From Chryseobacterium sp. ON_d1 (GTDB taxonomy: Bacteria > Bacteroidota > Bacteroidia > Flavobacteriales > Weeksellaceae), in NCBI RefSeq assembly GCF_006829085.1, contig NZ_BJTC01000004.1, forward strand, positions 124,001 through 188,000: a DNA stretch of 64,000 bases. Reading direction: 5' to 3'. Position numbers and translations under genes: made by a program. The notes beneath the pieces were generated by a model, which worked only from the letters and a program-made list of their open reading frames with translations, was not told where the DNA came from and searched no databases. Every line of letters begins with the position of its first letter. Position 1 is the first letter of the stretch. Shown in pieces: positions 1-8,155 of this stretch.

Positions 1-1
1 T

Positions 2-151
2 CAGATTCCCGAGGTTTCGGATTTTCATAAAAAATTCTTCGGAGGAAAAGCCCTGGAATATTACAGGAGAATGGGCGAAGGTTCGGTACTACAGCAAAAA
101 TATGCAGAACAGAAAACAGAAGTTGAACATTTAATTAACGAATTGCCATGA
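2..151 (+). CDS. C-terminal end of an unidentified protein (cut by window start)
   Basis: An open frame runs from the first bases and stops in a TGA that shares ATGA with the csaA start, so the two genes are translationally coupled. The visible 49 residues are charged and helical (…GGKALEYYRRMGEG…, ending …EHLINELP). I do not recognise the family from this tail. The overlap suggests one operon with csaA and the exonuclease gene that follows. Confidence 0.7.
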   Translation, partial: QIPEVSDFHKKFFGGKALEYYRRMGEGSVLQQKYAEQKTEVEHLINELP

Positions 152-495
152 CAGTAAAACCAGATATCACCTGGGCAGATTTTGAAAAAATAGACATCAG
201 ATGCGGAACCATCATTTCAGTGAAAGATTTTGAAAAAGCAAGAAACCCATCCTACCAGCTGGAAATAGATTTCGGAGATCTTGGAATCAGAAAATCATCT
301 GCACAGATTACTTCTCTTTATACAAAAGATGAACTGATAGGAAAACAGATTTTAGCAGTGGTGAATTTTCCTAAAAAACAGATTGCCAATTTCTTCAGCG
401 AATGTCTTGTATTGGGATTATATGGTGAAGACAAAAAAGATGTTACCCTTTTAACCCCTTCATTACCTACAAAAAACGGAATGCAGGTAGGATAA
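148..495 (+). CDS. csaA: CsaA-type tRNA-binding / export-related chaperone
   Basis: This 115-residue protein is a stand-alone tRNA-binding OB-fold domain of the EMAP-II/CsaA type. Family hallmarks seen are the N-terminal WADFEKIDIRCGTI segment, KSSAQIT, VVNFPKKQIANFFSE and the closing TPSLPTKNGMQVG. CsaA in Bacillus is a dimeric chaperone linked to protein export, and the fold also binds tRNA. Length matches the family (about 110 residues). The start overlaps the preceding stop by four bases, and the exonuclease gene follows after 16 bases, so an operon is likely. Confidence 0.9.
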   Translation: MTVKPDITWADFEKIDIRCGTIISVKDFEKARNPSYQLEIDFGDLGIRKSSAQITSLYTKDELIGKQILAVVNFPKKQIANFFSECLVLGLYGEDKKDVTLLTPSLPTKNGMQVG

Positions 496-511
496 ATACA
501 GCACAGCACAT

Positions 512-1213
512 ATGATACAGACCATACCCTTAGAAAGAGTTTTATTCCTTGATATTGAGACCGTTCCACAGGCCGGGTCGTGGGATGACTTATCCGAAAC
601 CGATCAGTATCTCTGGGATAAAAAAACAAAATTCCAGAGAAAAGAAGATGCCACGGCAGAAGAATTTTATGAAAGGGCCGGTATTATGGCCGAATTTGGA
701 AAGATCATCTGCATCAGTATCGGAATGCTGGAAAAAAATGAAACATTAAAAATAAAAAGCTTTTCAGGACACGATGAAAAGAAAATACTCCAGGAATTTG
801 GAGAAATTTTCAACAGTCCAAGGCTTTACAACGTCATTCTCTGTGCCCATAACGGAAAAGAGTTTGATTTTCCATGGATCGCCCGAAGATACCTCATCAA
901 TGGAATGCAGCCCCCGGCTCCCTTTCAGATGTTTGGAAAAAAGCCCTGGGAAATTCCTCATATAGATACGATGGAACTTTGGAAATTCGGGGATTACAAG
1001 AGCTTTGTATCGCTTGAATTACTGGCTCATGTCTTTGGAATTCCTACCCCTAAAGATGATATAGACGGCTCAATGGTTTCATCAATTTACTACATAGAAA
1101 AAGACTTGCAGAGAATTGTTGACTATTGTGAAAAAGATGTCTTAACTTTGGCAAATATTTTCCGGCGCATGCGTCAGGAAGATTTGTTGAAAAGGAATAT
1201 CAATCTAGATTAA
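512..1213 (+). CDS. Predicted 3'-5' exonuclease, DEDDy type (PolB exonuclease-like)
   Basis: A 233-residue protein with the exonuclease fold of family B DNA polymerases but no polymerase domain. Exo I is FLDIETVP (Asp/Glu near residues 13-15), Exo II lies in CAHNGKEFDFPWIARRY, and Exo III is YCEKDVLTLANIF with the Tyr-x3-Asp spacing of the DEDDy class. These acidic residues would bind two metal ions and cleave single-stranded ends. Its biological substrate is not known. It sits three bases before the Fe-S factor gene. Confidence 0.85.
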   Translation: MIQTIPLERVLFLDIETVPQAGSWDDLSETDQYLWDKKTKFQRKEDATAEEFYERAGIMAEFGKIICISIGMLEKNETLKIKSFSGHDEKKILQEFGEIFNSPRLYNVILCAHNGKEFDFPWIARRYLINGMQPPAPFQMFGKKPWEIPHIDTMELWKFGDYKSFVSLELLAHVFGIPTPKDDIDGSMVSSIYYIEKDLQRIVDYCEKDVLTLANIFRRMRQEDLLKRNINLD

Positions 1214-1216
1214 AAA

Positions 1217-1543
1217 ATGAAATTTACAGACGATCAAATTGCTGACATTGGTGAGGAAATCATTGGTGTGCTGAAAACCGTATATGACCCCGAAATTCCG
1301 GTAGATATTTACGAATTAGGACTGATTTATGATGTCCAGATCTCCGATGATGCTGATGTAAAAATTATCATGACACTTACTACTCCTAACTGTCCTGTTG
1401 CGGAAACACTTCCACAGGAGGTAAAAGACAAAGTATCTGAGGTAGAGCATGTAAAAAGTGTAGATTTAGAGCTTACTTTCGAACCGAGCTGGAATAAGGA
1501 TATGATGAGTGAAGAGGCGAAGTTTGAATTAGGAATGCTTTAA
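1217..1543 (+). CDS. MIP18/DUF59 family Fe-S cluster assembly factor (SufT-like)
   Basis: A 108-residue DUF59 protein. Diagnostic features are VYDPEIPVDIYELGLIYDV near residues 21-40 and the TTPNCPVAETLP motif, whose single cysteine is the conserved reactive residue. Proteins of this family help mature Fe-S proteins, and in Bacteroidetes they are usually called SufT-like. sufE lies elsewhere in the window at 52.5 kb and the rest of suf is not here. It is the last gene of the run begun upstream of csaA and is followed by a strong terminator. Confidence 0.88.
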   Translation: MKFTDDQIADIGEEIIGVLKTVYDPEIPVDIYELGLIYDVQISDDADVKIIMTLTTPNCPVAETLPQEVKDKVSEVEHVKSVDLELTFEPSWNKDMMSEEAKFELGML

Positions 1544-1561
1544 TGATTCACTTAACAATAT

Positions 1562-1597
1562 AAAACCCCGAAAAGTAATTTATTTCTTCGGGGTTTT
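1562..1597. terminator. Bidirectional rho-independent terminator
   Basis: An 11-bp perfect stem, AAAACCCCGAA with TTCGGGGTTTT, encloses a 14-nt loop and is followed by T-rich sequence on the plus strand and an A/T tract on the other. It lies between the convergent SufT-like and sulfurtransferase genes and can serve both. Confidence 0.9.
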
Positions 1598-1602
1598 TAT
1601 TT

Positions 1603-2439
1603 TTAAATATCTTTTGCAATTTCTTTTCCTTCTCTCCTGCTCCATTCACTCCATGAGCCTACATACAGATCCGGAACCGGAAATCCTGCATAGTCCAGAG
1701 CTAAAATCGTATGACAGGCGGTAACTCCTGACCCACAGTGAATGATCAGATGCCCAGGTTTATTTTTTAATAATCTGCTATATTTTTCTTTTAAAGCTTC
1801 CGGACTCAGAAAGTTTCCGTTTTCATCAAGATTTTCAGAAAAAGGAATATTAACAGCCCCCGGAATGTGCCCGGCAACCAGATCTATCGGTTCAGATTCT
1901 CCTTTATAGCGATAAGCATCTCTTACATCAACAACTGTAGAAGAATCGTTTTCCAATTCATTTTCAACAATTTCCAGACTTGAAACCGGAAGAAGCCATT
2001 GCTCTTTTTGAATTAAAGACGCTTTATCAAATTTCTCTTCTCCTGAAGAGAATTCTATGCCCGCTTTTTCCGCCGCCTGCATTCCACCATCCAGGACCTG
2101 AACTTTTTCAAATCCGAAAGACCTTAGCATCCACCATGCTCTCGCAGCTGCATTTGAAGCGTTTTTGTCATCATATACAACAAGATGAGCTTCTTCTGAT
2201 ATTCCAAGATCTGAAAGTGTTTCTGCAAACTTTTCTACAGAAGGAAGAGGATGTCTGCCTCCAAAAGCCGCATTTTCTCCAATCTCTGCCAGATCTTTGT
2301 CCAGATCTATGAATCTGGCTCCTTTAATATGTTTATCAAGATAATTCTGTTTTACATCTTTTCCGGTTCTTGCATCAAGAATAATAAGATTTTCTGCTGG
2401 AATATTTTTGAGTTCGGATGGTGAAATTATTGGTGCCAT
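1603..2439 (-). CDS. sseA: 3-mercaptopyruvate/thiosulfate sulfurtransferase
   Basis: A 278-residue tandem-rhodanese protein. The first domain (about 1-130) is non-catalytic and begins with ILDARTG…. The second carries the active loop HCGSGVTACHT near residue 238, whose Cys forms the persulfide. The CGSGVTA form of the loop is typical of mercaptopyruvate sulfurtransferase rather than plain thiosulfate sulfurtransferase (CRxGx[R/T]). VYDDKNASNAAARAWWML is the usual inter-domain signature. No signal peptide is visible, so it should be cytoplasmic. It is a single-gene unit. Confidence 0.88.
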   Translation of the reverse strand: MAPIISPSELKNIPAENLIILDARTGKDVKQNYLDKHIKGARFIDLDKDLAEIGENAAFGGRHPLPSVEKFAETLSDLGISEEAHLVVYDDKNASNAAARAWWMLRSFGFEKVQVLDGGMQAAEKAGIEFSSGEEKFDKASLIQKEQWLLPVSSLEIVENELENDSSTVVDVRDAYRYKGESEPIDLVAGHIPGAVNIPFSENLDENGNFLSPEALKEKYSRLLKNKPGHLIIHCGSGVTACHTILALDYAGFPVPDLYVGSWSEWSRREGKEIAKDI

Positions 2440-2502
2440 TTTGGAGATTTTGATTTAATTAATATGTTTTGGCTAAAGCCTATTGTATTTTTAATATAGT
2501 AA

Positions 2503-2520
2503 AGCGGGCTAAAGCCCGCT
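2503..2520. repeat. Short GC-rich palindromic repeat (AGCGGGCTAAAGCCCGCT)
   Basis: An 8-bp perfect stem closes on a two-base loop in otherwise very AT-rich DNA between the HMG-CoA-lyase-like gene and sseA, both on the minus strand. The core GGCTAAAGCC occurs a second time 30 bases away at 2471-2480. It may be a REP-like element or part of a terminator for the upstream gene; there is no clear U tract. Confidence 0.6.
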
Positions 2521-2592
2521 CTTATTAATATTTTTTTTCTCGCATATTTTGAAATATAAACAGATTTCTTTTTTCTGTGAGATGTACTATTC

Positions 2593-3441
2593 TTAAAAAT
2601 GAAAAATATCCTTTGCTTTGTTATATGAGCTTTCAAAGTTCAGCAGATTCAGCTTATGTTCTGCTTTTTCCACGCTCATAAAGTTGATCACCTGTTCTGT
2701 AGGCATATTTCCTACAAGATCATCTTTCGCCATAGGACATCCTCCGATACCTTTGATGGCGCTGTCAAATCTTCTGCAGCCTTGGTCGTAAGCTGCTTTT
2801 AATTTCGAATAGGAATCTTCATAACGGTTATGAAAATGGCCTCCGAAATTAATTTCAGGGTATTTTGCAGGTATCTTTTCAAATAAAAGCGCAATGGTTT
2901 CCGGCGTTGCCACGCCTGTTGTATCTGACAGTAAAATATCTTTCACCCCAATGTCTGAAAATCGCTGAGCCCATTGGTCAACGTCTTCCCATTTCCACAT
3001 TTCACCGTATGGATTTCCAAAAGCCATCGAAAAATAAATATTAAGCTGTTTCCCTTCACTCTTCACCAGATCAAGCATTTTAATGATTTCATTAAAAGCT
3101 TCTTCCTGACTTTTATTGGTATTTCTATGCTGAAAAGTTTCAGAAATAGAAAACGGAAAACCCAGAATATCTACCGACTGGTGTTTTAATGCTTTTTCGG
3201 CACCTCTGTAATTACCAATGATTGCAGAAACTTTCGTTTTGGAACGTGATTTATCAATATTCTCCGCCACCTCATTAGAATCCGCCATCTGCGGAATCGC
3301 TTTCGGGGAAACAAAGCTCAGACAATCCAATACATCAAATCCAACATCCATCAAGGAGTTGATATAATCGATTTTTTTATTGGTAGGGATAAATTCTCCC
3401 CATCCCTGCATAGCATCTCTAGGACATTCGGTAAGAAACAT
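2593..3441 (-). CDS. Hydroxymethylglutaryl-CoA lyase-like (HMGL/DRE-TIM) enzyme
   Basis: This 282-residue TIM-barrel protein starts with ECPRDAMQGWGEFIPT, matching the E-x-x-RD-x-x-Q metal/substrate motif of HMG-CoA lyase. It also has LLSDTTGVATPE, GHFHNRYEDS and the C-terminal GGCPMAKDDLVGN catalytic-cysteine loop. HMG-CoA lyase splits HMG-CoA to acetoacetate and acetyl-CoA in leucine breakdown. No other leucine-catabolic gene is adjacent. A CAAATATA sequence at 3461-3468 reads as TATATTTG on the coding strand and fits a flavobacterial -7 box about 20 bases before the start. Confidence 0.82.
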   Translation of the reverse strand: MFLTECPRDAMQGWGEFIPTNKKIDYINSLMDVGFDVLDCLSFVSPKAIPQMADSNEVAENIDKSRSKTKVSAIIGNYRGAEKALKHQSVDILGFPFSISETFQHRNTNKSQEEAFNEIIKMLDLVKSEGKQLNIYFSMAFGNPYGEMWKWEDVDQWAQRFSDIGVKDILLSDTTGVATPETIALLFEKIPAKYPEINFGGHFHNRYEDSYSKLKAAYDQGCRRFDSAIKGIGGCPMAKDDLVGNMPTEQVINFMSVEKAEHKLNLLNFESSYNKAKDIFHF

Positions 3442-3601
3442 TGTTACTTTTTGATTTTCTCAAATATAATAAAACTAAACTATTTAGTATACTGCACATA
3501 CAAAGCTAACACTATTTTGATTTTCAAACTTTTATATCTGATTTATAATTTCGATAACTGATATTAAATCGCAAATAACGTATTCTCAGCATCAAATTTG
3601 C

Positions 3602-3609
3602 TAACTTTG
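3602..3609 (+). promoter_or_regulatory. Putative -7 box (TAACTTTG) of pepT
   Basis: It matches TAnnTTTG and lies 19 bases before the pepT start codon. I do not see a clear TTTG -33 element at the right spacing, so only half of the promoter is supported. Confidence 0.4.
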
Positions 3610-3628
3610 TTAAAATTTATGATATCTG

Positions 3629-4876
3629 ATGAGTACAATAGAATTCAACCCATTGTGGAAAGAAAAATTACTGAACCGTTTTCTTAGCTATGTAAAAATA
3701 TATTCAACCAGCGACGCAGAAAGTGAAACAACACCTTCTACTGAACGCCAGTGGGATATTGCCAACTATATTACTGAAGAACTGAAGACTATTGGTCTTG
3801 AAAACGTTTCTATAGACAGTAACGGTTATATCATGGGCTATGTTCCTTCTAATCTGGAAAATGATGACAGGCCTACCATCGGATTTATTTCACATTATGA
3901 TACTTCACCGGACTTCAGCGGAGAAAATGTAAGACCTCAGGTTTGGGAAAATTATGACGGGAACGATCTTCTGCTGAATCAGACGACAGGATTCACCTTA
4001 TCTCCTTCAAGATTTGAAAGTTTAAAAAAATATGTCGGTCAGACTTTAATTACTACTGACGGAAATACACTTCTTGGTGCTGATGATAAATCTGGCTGCG
4101 CAGAAATTGTAACAGCTGCTGAATATCTTATTGCCCACCCTGAAATTAAACATGGAAGAATCGCTATAGGATTTACCCCGGATGAGGAGATTGGAAGAGG
4201 TGCACATAAATTTGATGTTGCTAAATTTGGTGCAGAATGGGCTTATACTATGGATGGTGGAGAAGTTGGAGAATTGGAATATGAGAACTTTAATGCTGCC
4301 GGAGCGGTGGTAAAAATCCATGGATTAAGTGTTCACCCGGGTTATGCTTACGGAAAAATGATTAATGCCGCTCTTTTAGCTGCAGAGTTCGCCCAGATGC
4401 TTCCTGCTAATGAAACTCCTGCAACCACAAAAGGTTTTGACGGATTCTATCATTTGATGGATATTACAGCTGATATCTCTGAAGCTAAACTTCAATACAT
4501 CATCCGTGATCACGATGCAGATAAATTTGAAGCCAGAAAGAAATTCATGGAAGAAAAAGTAGCTGAATTCAATCAAAAGCATGGTGAAGGAACTGCTGAA
4601 GTGGAGATCAAAGAACAGTACAGAAACATGAAGCAGCAGTTTGAAGGCAAAATGCATATTGTAGATCTTGCAGCAAAGGCAATGACCGAAGCGGGTATTG
4701 AGCCTAAGATCAAGGCGATCAGAGGAGGTACAGACGGAGCACAGCTTTCTTATATGGGACTTCCATGCCCTAATATCTTTGCGGGAGGAATCAACTTCCA
4801 TGGGCCATATGAGTATGTTGCTCTGGAAAGTATGGAAAAAGCGACGGAAGTTATTATTAATATTGTAAAAGCTTAA
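3629..4876 (+). CDS. pepT: Peptidase T (tripeptide aminopeptidase)
   Basis: A 415-residue M20B zinc peptidase of normal family length. Metal and catalytic motifs are visible: GFISHYDTSPDFSG (His-x-Asp near residue 90), LLGADDKSGCAEI (bridging Asp), and TPDEEIGRG with the catalytic Glu-Glu. AIRGGTDGAQLSYMGLPCPN and NFHGPYEY complete the active site. It removes N-terminal residues from tripeptides in the cytoplasm. The next gene starts only five bases after the stop, so the pair is probably cotranscribed. Confidence 0.96.
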   Translation: MSTIEFNPLWKEKLLNRFLSYVKIYSTSDAESETTPSTERQWDIANYITEELKTIGLENVSIDSNGYIMGYVPSNLENDDRPTIGFISHYDTSPDFSGENVRPQVWENYDGNDLLLNQTTGFTLSPSRFESLKKYVGQTLITTDGNTLLGADDKSGCAEIVTAAEYLIAHPEIKHGRIAIGFTPDEEIGRGAHKFDVAKFGAEWAYTMDGGEVGELEYENFNAAGAVVKIHGLSVHPGYAYGKMINAALLAAEFAQMLPANETPATTKGFDGFYHLMDITADISEAKLQYIIRDHDADKFEARKKFMEEKVAEFNQKHGEGTAEVEIKEQYRNMKQQFEGKMHIVDLAAKAMTEAGIEPKIKAIRGGTDGAQLSYMGLPCPNIFAGGINFHGPYEYVALESMEKATEVIINIVKA

Positions 4877-4881
4877 TCATC

Positions 4882-5448
4882 ATGAAAAAGGTCTTAGCAT
4901 CAGTATTCATTTTCGCTTTTATTTTCGGCGGTGCCCAGGTTTCTGAATTTCAGAGGGCAGATTCACGCTATGAAAGAAAGAAAACGGCTCTGTATAATAA
5001 ATATCCTAAGCCTAATGATTTAAGAACCAAGAAAGAATGGCTTTTGACAGAGGATAAGATAACGGCTTATAAGACTGCTTTAGACAAAGCTTCTCTTGAT
5101 GATCAGAAAATGATCGCCGCAGATCCTCCTGTAAAAAAGAAACTTACGAAGGAAGCTGAATATGATAAAGGGAAGGCTGCTTTTCAAAAGCTTATATATG
5201 AGGCTGTAGACCTTGATTTTCTGAACTTTTCTTCAGATACTTATAAAGCAACAATGACCTTTGTTGTGGACTCTAAAGGGAATGCCCTTTATCCTCAGGT
5301 AAAAGGGAATAATGAAGATGTCAATGCATTCATTGAAGCTGCCTTTTACCGTATTAAAGATAAAGGCAAGTGGAAACCGGCAGAAGACAAAGGAAAACCT
5401 GTCTCTTCCAGCGTTTCAATTTCTTTGGCATTGAATTTTAAAAAATAG
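4882..5448 (+). CDS. Secreted protein with TonB-C-like C-terminal domain
   Basis: A 188-residue protein with an N-terminal signal peptide (MKKVLASVFIFAFIFGGAQV). A charged helical middle is followed by a C-terminal beta-alpha-beta unit (about 115-188) resembling the TonB C-terminal fold: TMTFVVDSKGNALYPQV…, then WKPAEDKGKPVSSSVSISL. Unlike true TonB there is no lasting membrane anchor or Pro-rich spacer. A shorter paralogue at 17609 shares the WKPAE-x-KG motif. The function is unknown; this type is common in Chryseobacterium. It sits directly behind pepT. Confidence 0.75.
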   Translation: MKKVLASVFIFAFIFGGAQVSEFQRADSRYERKKTALYNKYPKPNDLRTKKEWLLTEDKITAYKTALDKASLDDQKMIAADPPVKKKLTKEAEYDKGKAAFQKLIYEAVDLDFLNFSSDTYKATMTFVVDSKGNALYPQVKGNNEDVNAFIEAAFYRIKDKGKWKPAEDKGKPVSSSVSISLALNFKK

Positions 5449-5454
5449 TAGAGA

Positions 5455-5480
5455 AAGCCCGCTGCGAAAACAGCGGGTTT
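5455..5480 (+). terminator. Rho-independent terminator after the pepT pair
   Basis: A 10-bp stem (AAGCCCGCTG with CAGCGGGTTT, one G-U pair) and a six-base loop are followed by CCTTTTACCTTTTTTT. It begins about seven bases after the stop codon. Confidence 0.8.
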
Positions 5481-5548
5481 CCTTTTACCTTTTTTTCCAA
5501 ATATTGCTGAAAATCATTATGTTAGTAACAGTAATTTAATATGATTCT

Positions 5549-5580
5549 TTTGTAAGCCTTAAATAATTCGTCTAAATTAG
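5549..5580 (+). promoter_or_regulatory. Flavobacterial promoter of the 438-aa lipoprotein gene
   Basis: A TTTG element (5549-5552) is followed after 20 bases by TAAATTAG (5573-5580), a one-base variant of TAnnTTTG. Transcription would start about 17 bases before the lipoprotein ATG. The same TTTG-N19-TAAATTAG form precedes peptide gene D at 23024. Confidence 0.6.
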
Positions 5581-5603
5581 GAAGAAACATAAAATCAACG
5601 CTT

Positions 5604-6920
5604 ATGAAAATGAAATCTAATTACTTCAAGATTAACAGGAAATTTTATTTCTCTTTTCTTTTATCTATTTTCTGTTTGTTTATTTTAGCCTCTTGTTCTC
5701 AGGATGATCCGACGGATCCACCTGTTGAAAATCCGACGGAGTCTGCTCCAATGAAGACTTTGGGAAATCTGACCTTACAGAAGAATGTTATTATTCTGAA
5801 TGACGAATCGGTTAATGCAATTTCCACTCATAATAACGGAGAAATTACGTTCAGCCGTATGACACCACAAACAGACAGTATTTCAATAGGAACTGTTCTT
5901 GTAGGAACCAAGATAGAAGGCGATCAGGTGAATACCATCCTTTCAAAAGTAAATGCTGTTTCCAAAACAAACAATCGTTTTACCGTGCAAACTTCCAGTG
6001 CAAAGCTTGAAGAATTCATCTATAGCGGAACGCTGAGCGGGGTTTATAATCCTTCTGATAAGACACCTGTAAGTATCAACGGAAAAATGGCCAACTACGT
6101 TCCTGTAGATGGCTTTGTTTCTCAGGAGTTAACAGAACGTATCAATTCCATAGAAAACAGGAATGCAGCCAATCAGAAATTGGTATCTCTGCCCCGGTTC
6201 AATTTTGACAGAACCTTTTCTTTAAGCCAGCAGGTGGGACCTGTAGGGGTTACTCCGGGAGTTAATGTAAAAGGAGGATTTACGCCAAAGATAGATTACC
6301 ATATTTCTTTCTCATGGGGACATTTGTCAGATTTTTCTGTGAATTTCATTATGGATGATATTCAGTTAGAATCTACTGCCAGTATTCAGGGAAATTTAGG
6401 GTATACTGTAAGCTCTACCGATTTTATAAGCATCCCTATTATTCCAATTGTTTTAGGGCCAACCGGCCTTATCATCGGTCCCTCACTATCTGCCGGTCCA
6501 TATGTAGGAATAGGGACAGCAGGTACCGCTCATTTAAAACTGTTTGACGTTAGTGGACACGCTAATTTTCTGGTAGGAAAAAATCCACAGATCCATATAG
6601 ACATTAATAAAAATGCAGGGTTTGGAATCACGGATTTAAGTGGAAATGTAAACGCAGAGATCGGTATAGAAGCAAAAGGATCTGTAGGACTGCAGTTTCT
6701 GACAGTGAATCTTGCCAACTCAGGGCTAAGAGGCAGAGCAGGTATTTCTCCTTCTTTAGGGCTGCAGCTTATTCCACAAAGAAAAGGGATTCTTGATTTA
6801 AAAGCTAAAATTCAGGCTGATATGTTCTACGGTTTTGGAATTGCTCCTTTAAGATATGAAGGTACTATTCCACTTTTCAAAAAAGAATATATGCTGTATC
6901 AAAAAGATTTCATCTTCTAA
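5604..6920 (+). CDS. Hypothetical lipoprotein, beta-rich
   Basis: A 438-residue protein. The N-terminus is a long signal region ending in a lipobox (LFILASCSQDD), so Cys30 should be lipidated. The acidic, Pro-rich stretch after it (QDDPTDPPVENPTE) is a typical Bacteroidetes tether. The rest is rich in short beta strands and Gly/Ser, with a hydrophobic stretch IPIIPIVLGPTGLIIGPSL around residues 280-300. I do not recognise the family. A second possible start is Met3. It has its own promoter and a hairpin downstream, so it is probably monocistronic. Confidence 0.75.
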   Translation: MKMKSNYFKINRKFYFSFLLSIFCLFILASCSQDDPTDPPVENPTESAPMKTLGNLTLQKNVIILNDESVNAISTHNNGEITFSRMTPQTDSISIGTVLVGTKIEGDQVNTILSKVNAVSKTNNRFTVQTSSAKLEEFIYSGTLSGVYNPSDKTPVSINGKMANYVPVDGFVSQELTERINSIENRNAANQKLVSLPRFNFDRTFSLSQQVGPVGVTPGVNVKGGFTPKIDYHISFSWGHLSDFSVNFIMDDIQLESTASIQGNLGYTVSSTDFISIPIIPIVLGPTGLIIGPSLSAGPYVGIGTAGTAHLKLFDVSGHANFLVGKNPQIHIDINKNAGFGITDLSGNVNAEIGIEAKGSVGLQFLTVNLANSGLRGRAGISPSLGLQLIPQRKGILDLKAKIQADMFYGFGIAPLRYEGTIPLFKKEYMLYQKDFIF

Positions 6921-6949
6921 GACAGAACTCTTTACTGAATATGAATATC

Positions 6950-6974
6950 GGAAACCGCTTTAAAAGCGGTTTCC
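6950..6974 (+). terminator. Hairpin after the lipoprotein gene
   Basis: A 12-bp perfect inverted repeat, GGAAACCGCTTT with AAAGCGGTTTCC, has a one-base spacer. It lies 30 bases after the stop. The U tract is weak, so it may be a processing or stability hairpin rather than a full terminator. Confidence 0.5.
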
Positions 6975-7084
6975 AATTGTTTACAACAGCCAACACATAT
7001 AATTCATTTACAATTCATTAAGCCAATTTTACTATATTTACAAAGATGTACAATTTTAAACGATAACATTAATACCAAATTATC

Positions 7085-7336
7085 ATGAAAACAATGAAAA
7101 AACTTTTGAGAAAAGATTTATCTACAATTCTGGGCAGTGGAGGAAATGAGTGCCATATGGGTGGAGATTCCTATAACTGCCAGAGTGACTGTGAATGTGC
7201 CTGGGGGAAAGCCTGTGAAATGTATGAGGACGGAACTCCCGGACAGTGCATCGCTGTTGGTGGGGGTGGAAATCCCGGTGGCGGAGGCACTGGCGGATGC
7301 ATTCCTCCTTCCATTTGTGAAGAACAGCCTTATTAA
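7085..7336 (+). CDS. Cys/Gly-rich secreted peptide precursor with double-glycine-type leader (bacteriocin-like)
   Basis: An 83-residue precursor. Residues 1-19 form a basic leader with the Leu/Ile spacing of double-glycine leaders (MKKLLRKDLSTILGSGG). The rest holds eight cysteines: a cluster (ECHMGGDSYNCQSDCECAWG, ACEMY, GQC), a Gly-rich linker (GGGGNPGGGGTGG) and a tail CIPPSICEEQPY. Peptides of this layout are annotated as bacteriocin-like in Chryseobacterium; activity is not shown. A degenerate promoter (TTTA at 7007-7010, TATATTTA at 7033-7040) lies upstream. A beta-barrel gene and a LytS/LytTR pair follow on the same strand, each after its own terminator. No peptidase-type ABC exporter is nearby. 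Confidence 0.75.
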   Translation: MKTMKKLLRKDLSTILGSGGNECHMGGDSYNCQSDCECAWGKACEMYEDGTPGQCIAVGGGGNPGGGGTGGCIPPSICEEQPY

Positions 7337-7344
7337 TGATAGAG

Positions 7345-7372
7345 TCGGAAGCAGCACTTCCGATTTTTATTT
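7345..7372 (+). terminator. Rho-independent terminator of the Cys-rich peptide gene
   Basis: A 7-bp stem, TCGGAAG with CTTCCGA, and a five-base loop are followed by TTTTTATTT. It separates the peptide gene from the beta-barrel gene. Confidence 0.85.
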
Positions 7373-7480
7373 TCATCAGGAAACAGGTCCTTGTCAAAAC
7401 ATCTCTGCCATTCATCAAATAAAATTTAATTCCTGGCTTCATAGCTGTTGTTTTGCAACAGATTTTTAACAACAATTATT

Positions 7481-8077
7481 ATGAAGCAGCAATTTTTAGC
7501 GCTGAGCACACTCGTATTATGCATCAACTGCACTACAGAAATTAAAGCACAGCAGACTCCGGCTTTTCACATTGGAGTAAAGGGAGGGGCAAATTTTACA
7601 AAAACCTCAACGGAATCTTCTTCCCTGGAAGGGAAATACGGATTCGGTTATCAGGCAGGAGTAATGACAAGGCTGGATATCGGAAAACTTTATGTACAGG
7701 GAGAAGCACTGTTCAACAAAAGAAAAACATCATACCAATCCCAAGACGGAAGCTCTTCAAAGCTTTCCTGGAACGCTATTGATATCCCGGTCGTGGCAGG
7801 ATATAAATTGATCAAAACAGATGATTTTAATGTAAGGGTATTTGCCGGTGGCGTTTACAGCTATGCCTTTAATAATAATTTATCTGCTTCTCAGGCGCTT
7901 CAGGAAGGTTTTAAAAAATTTGATAAATCCAATATCGGAATTACAGGAGGTGTTGGGATAGATTATAAGAATTTTACAGCAGACCTGAGATATGAGGCAG
8001 GTCTTTCAAGCATCAGTAAAGAATTTAAGTCCAAACCCAACAGCTTTTCCCTCGGAATAGGGTATTTTCTGTTCTGA
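7481..8077 (+). CDS. Outer-membrane beta-barrel protein (PorT/OMP_b-brl type)
   Basis: A 198-residue protein with a signal peptide (MKQQFLALSTLVLCINCTTEIKAQ) cut before QTPAFHIGVKGGANFTK. The GVKGGANF opening, alternating strands and the final LGIGYFLF with terminal Phe are typical of small eight-strand porin-like barrels in Bacteroidetes. The ATG chosen here fits the signal peptide; an upstream in-frame TTG would add 11 residues that do not. A strong terminator follows. Confidence 0.82.
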   Translation: MKQQFLALSTLVLCINCTTEIKAQQTPAFHIGVKGGANFTKTSTESSSLEGKYGFGYQAGVMTRLDIGKLYVQGEALFNKRKTSYQSQDGSSSKLSWNAIDIPVVAGYKLIKTDDFNVRVFAGGVYSYAFNNNLSASQALQEGFKKFDKSNIGITGGVGIDYKNFTADLRYEAGLSSISKEFKSKPNSFSLGIGYFLF

Positions 8078-8099
8078 AAAACTTAAATTATCTTTACCA

Positions 8100-8135
8100 T
8101 TAGAAACTGTTTTCCCTGCAGTTTCTAATTTTTTT
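8100..8135 (+). terminator. Rho-independent terminator after the beta-barrel gene
   Basis: A 10-bp perfect stem (TTAGAAACTG with CAGTTTCTAA) and a nine-base loop run into TTTTTTTA. It lies 22 bases after the stop. Confidence 0.88.
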
Positions 8136-8155
8136 ATCAATCTATTTCCTATTCC

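Noticed and set aside
2427..2636. Small minus-strand frame between sseA and the HMG-CoA-lyase-like gene
   Set aside because: Composition is Lys/Ile/Ser random, it overlaps the end of one gene and start of the other, and covers the palindromic repeat.
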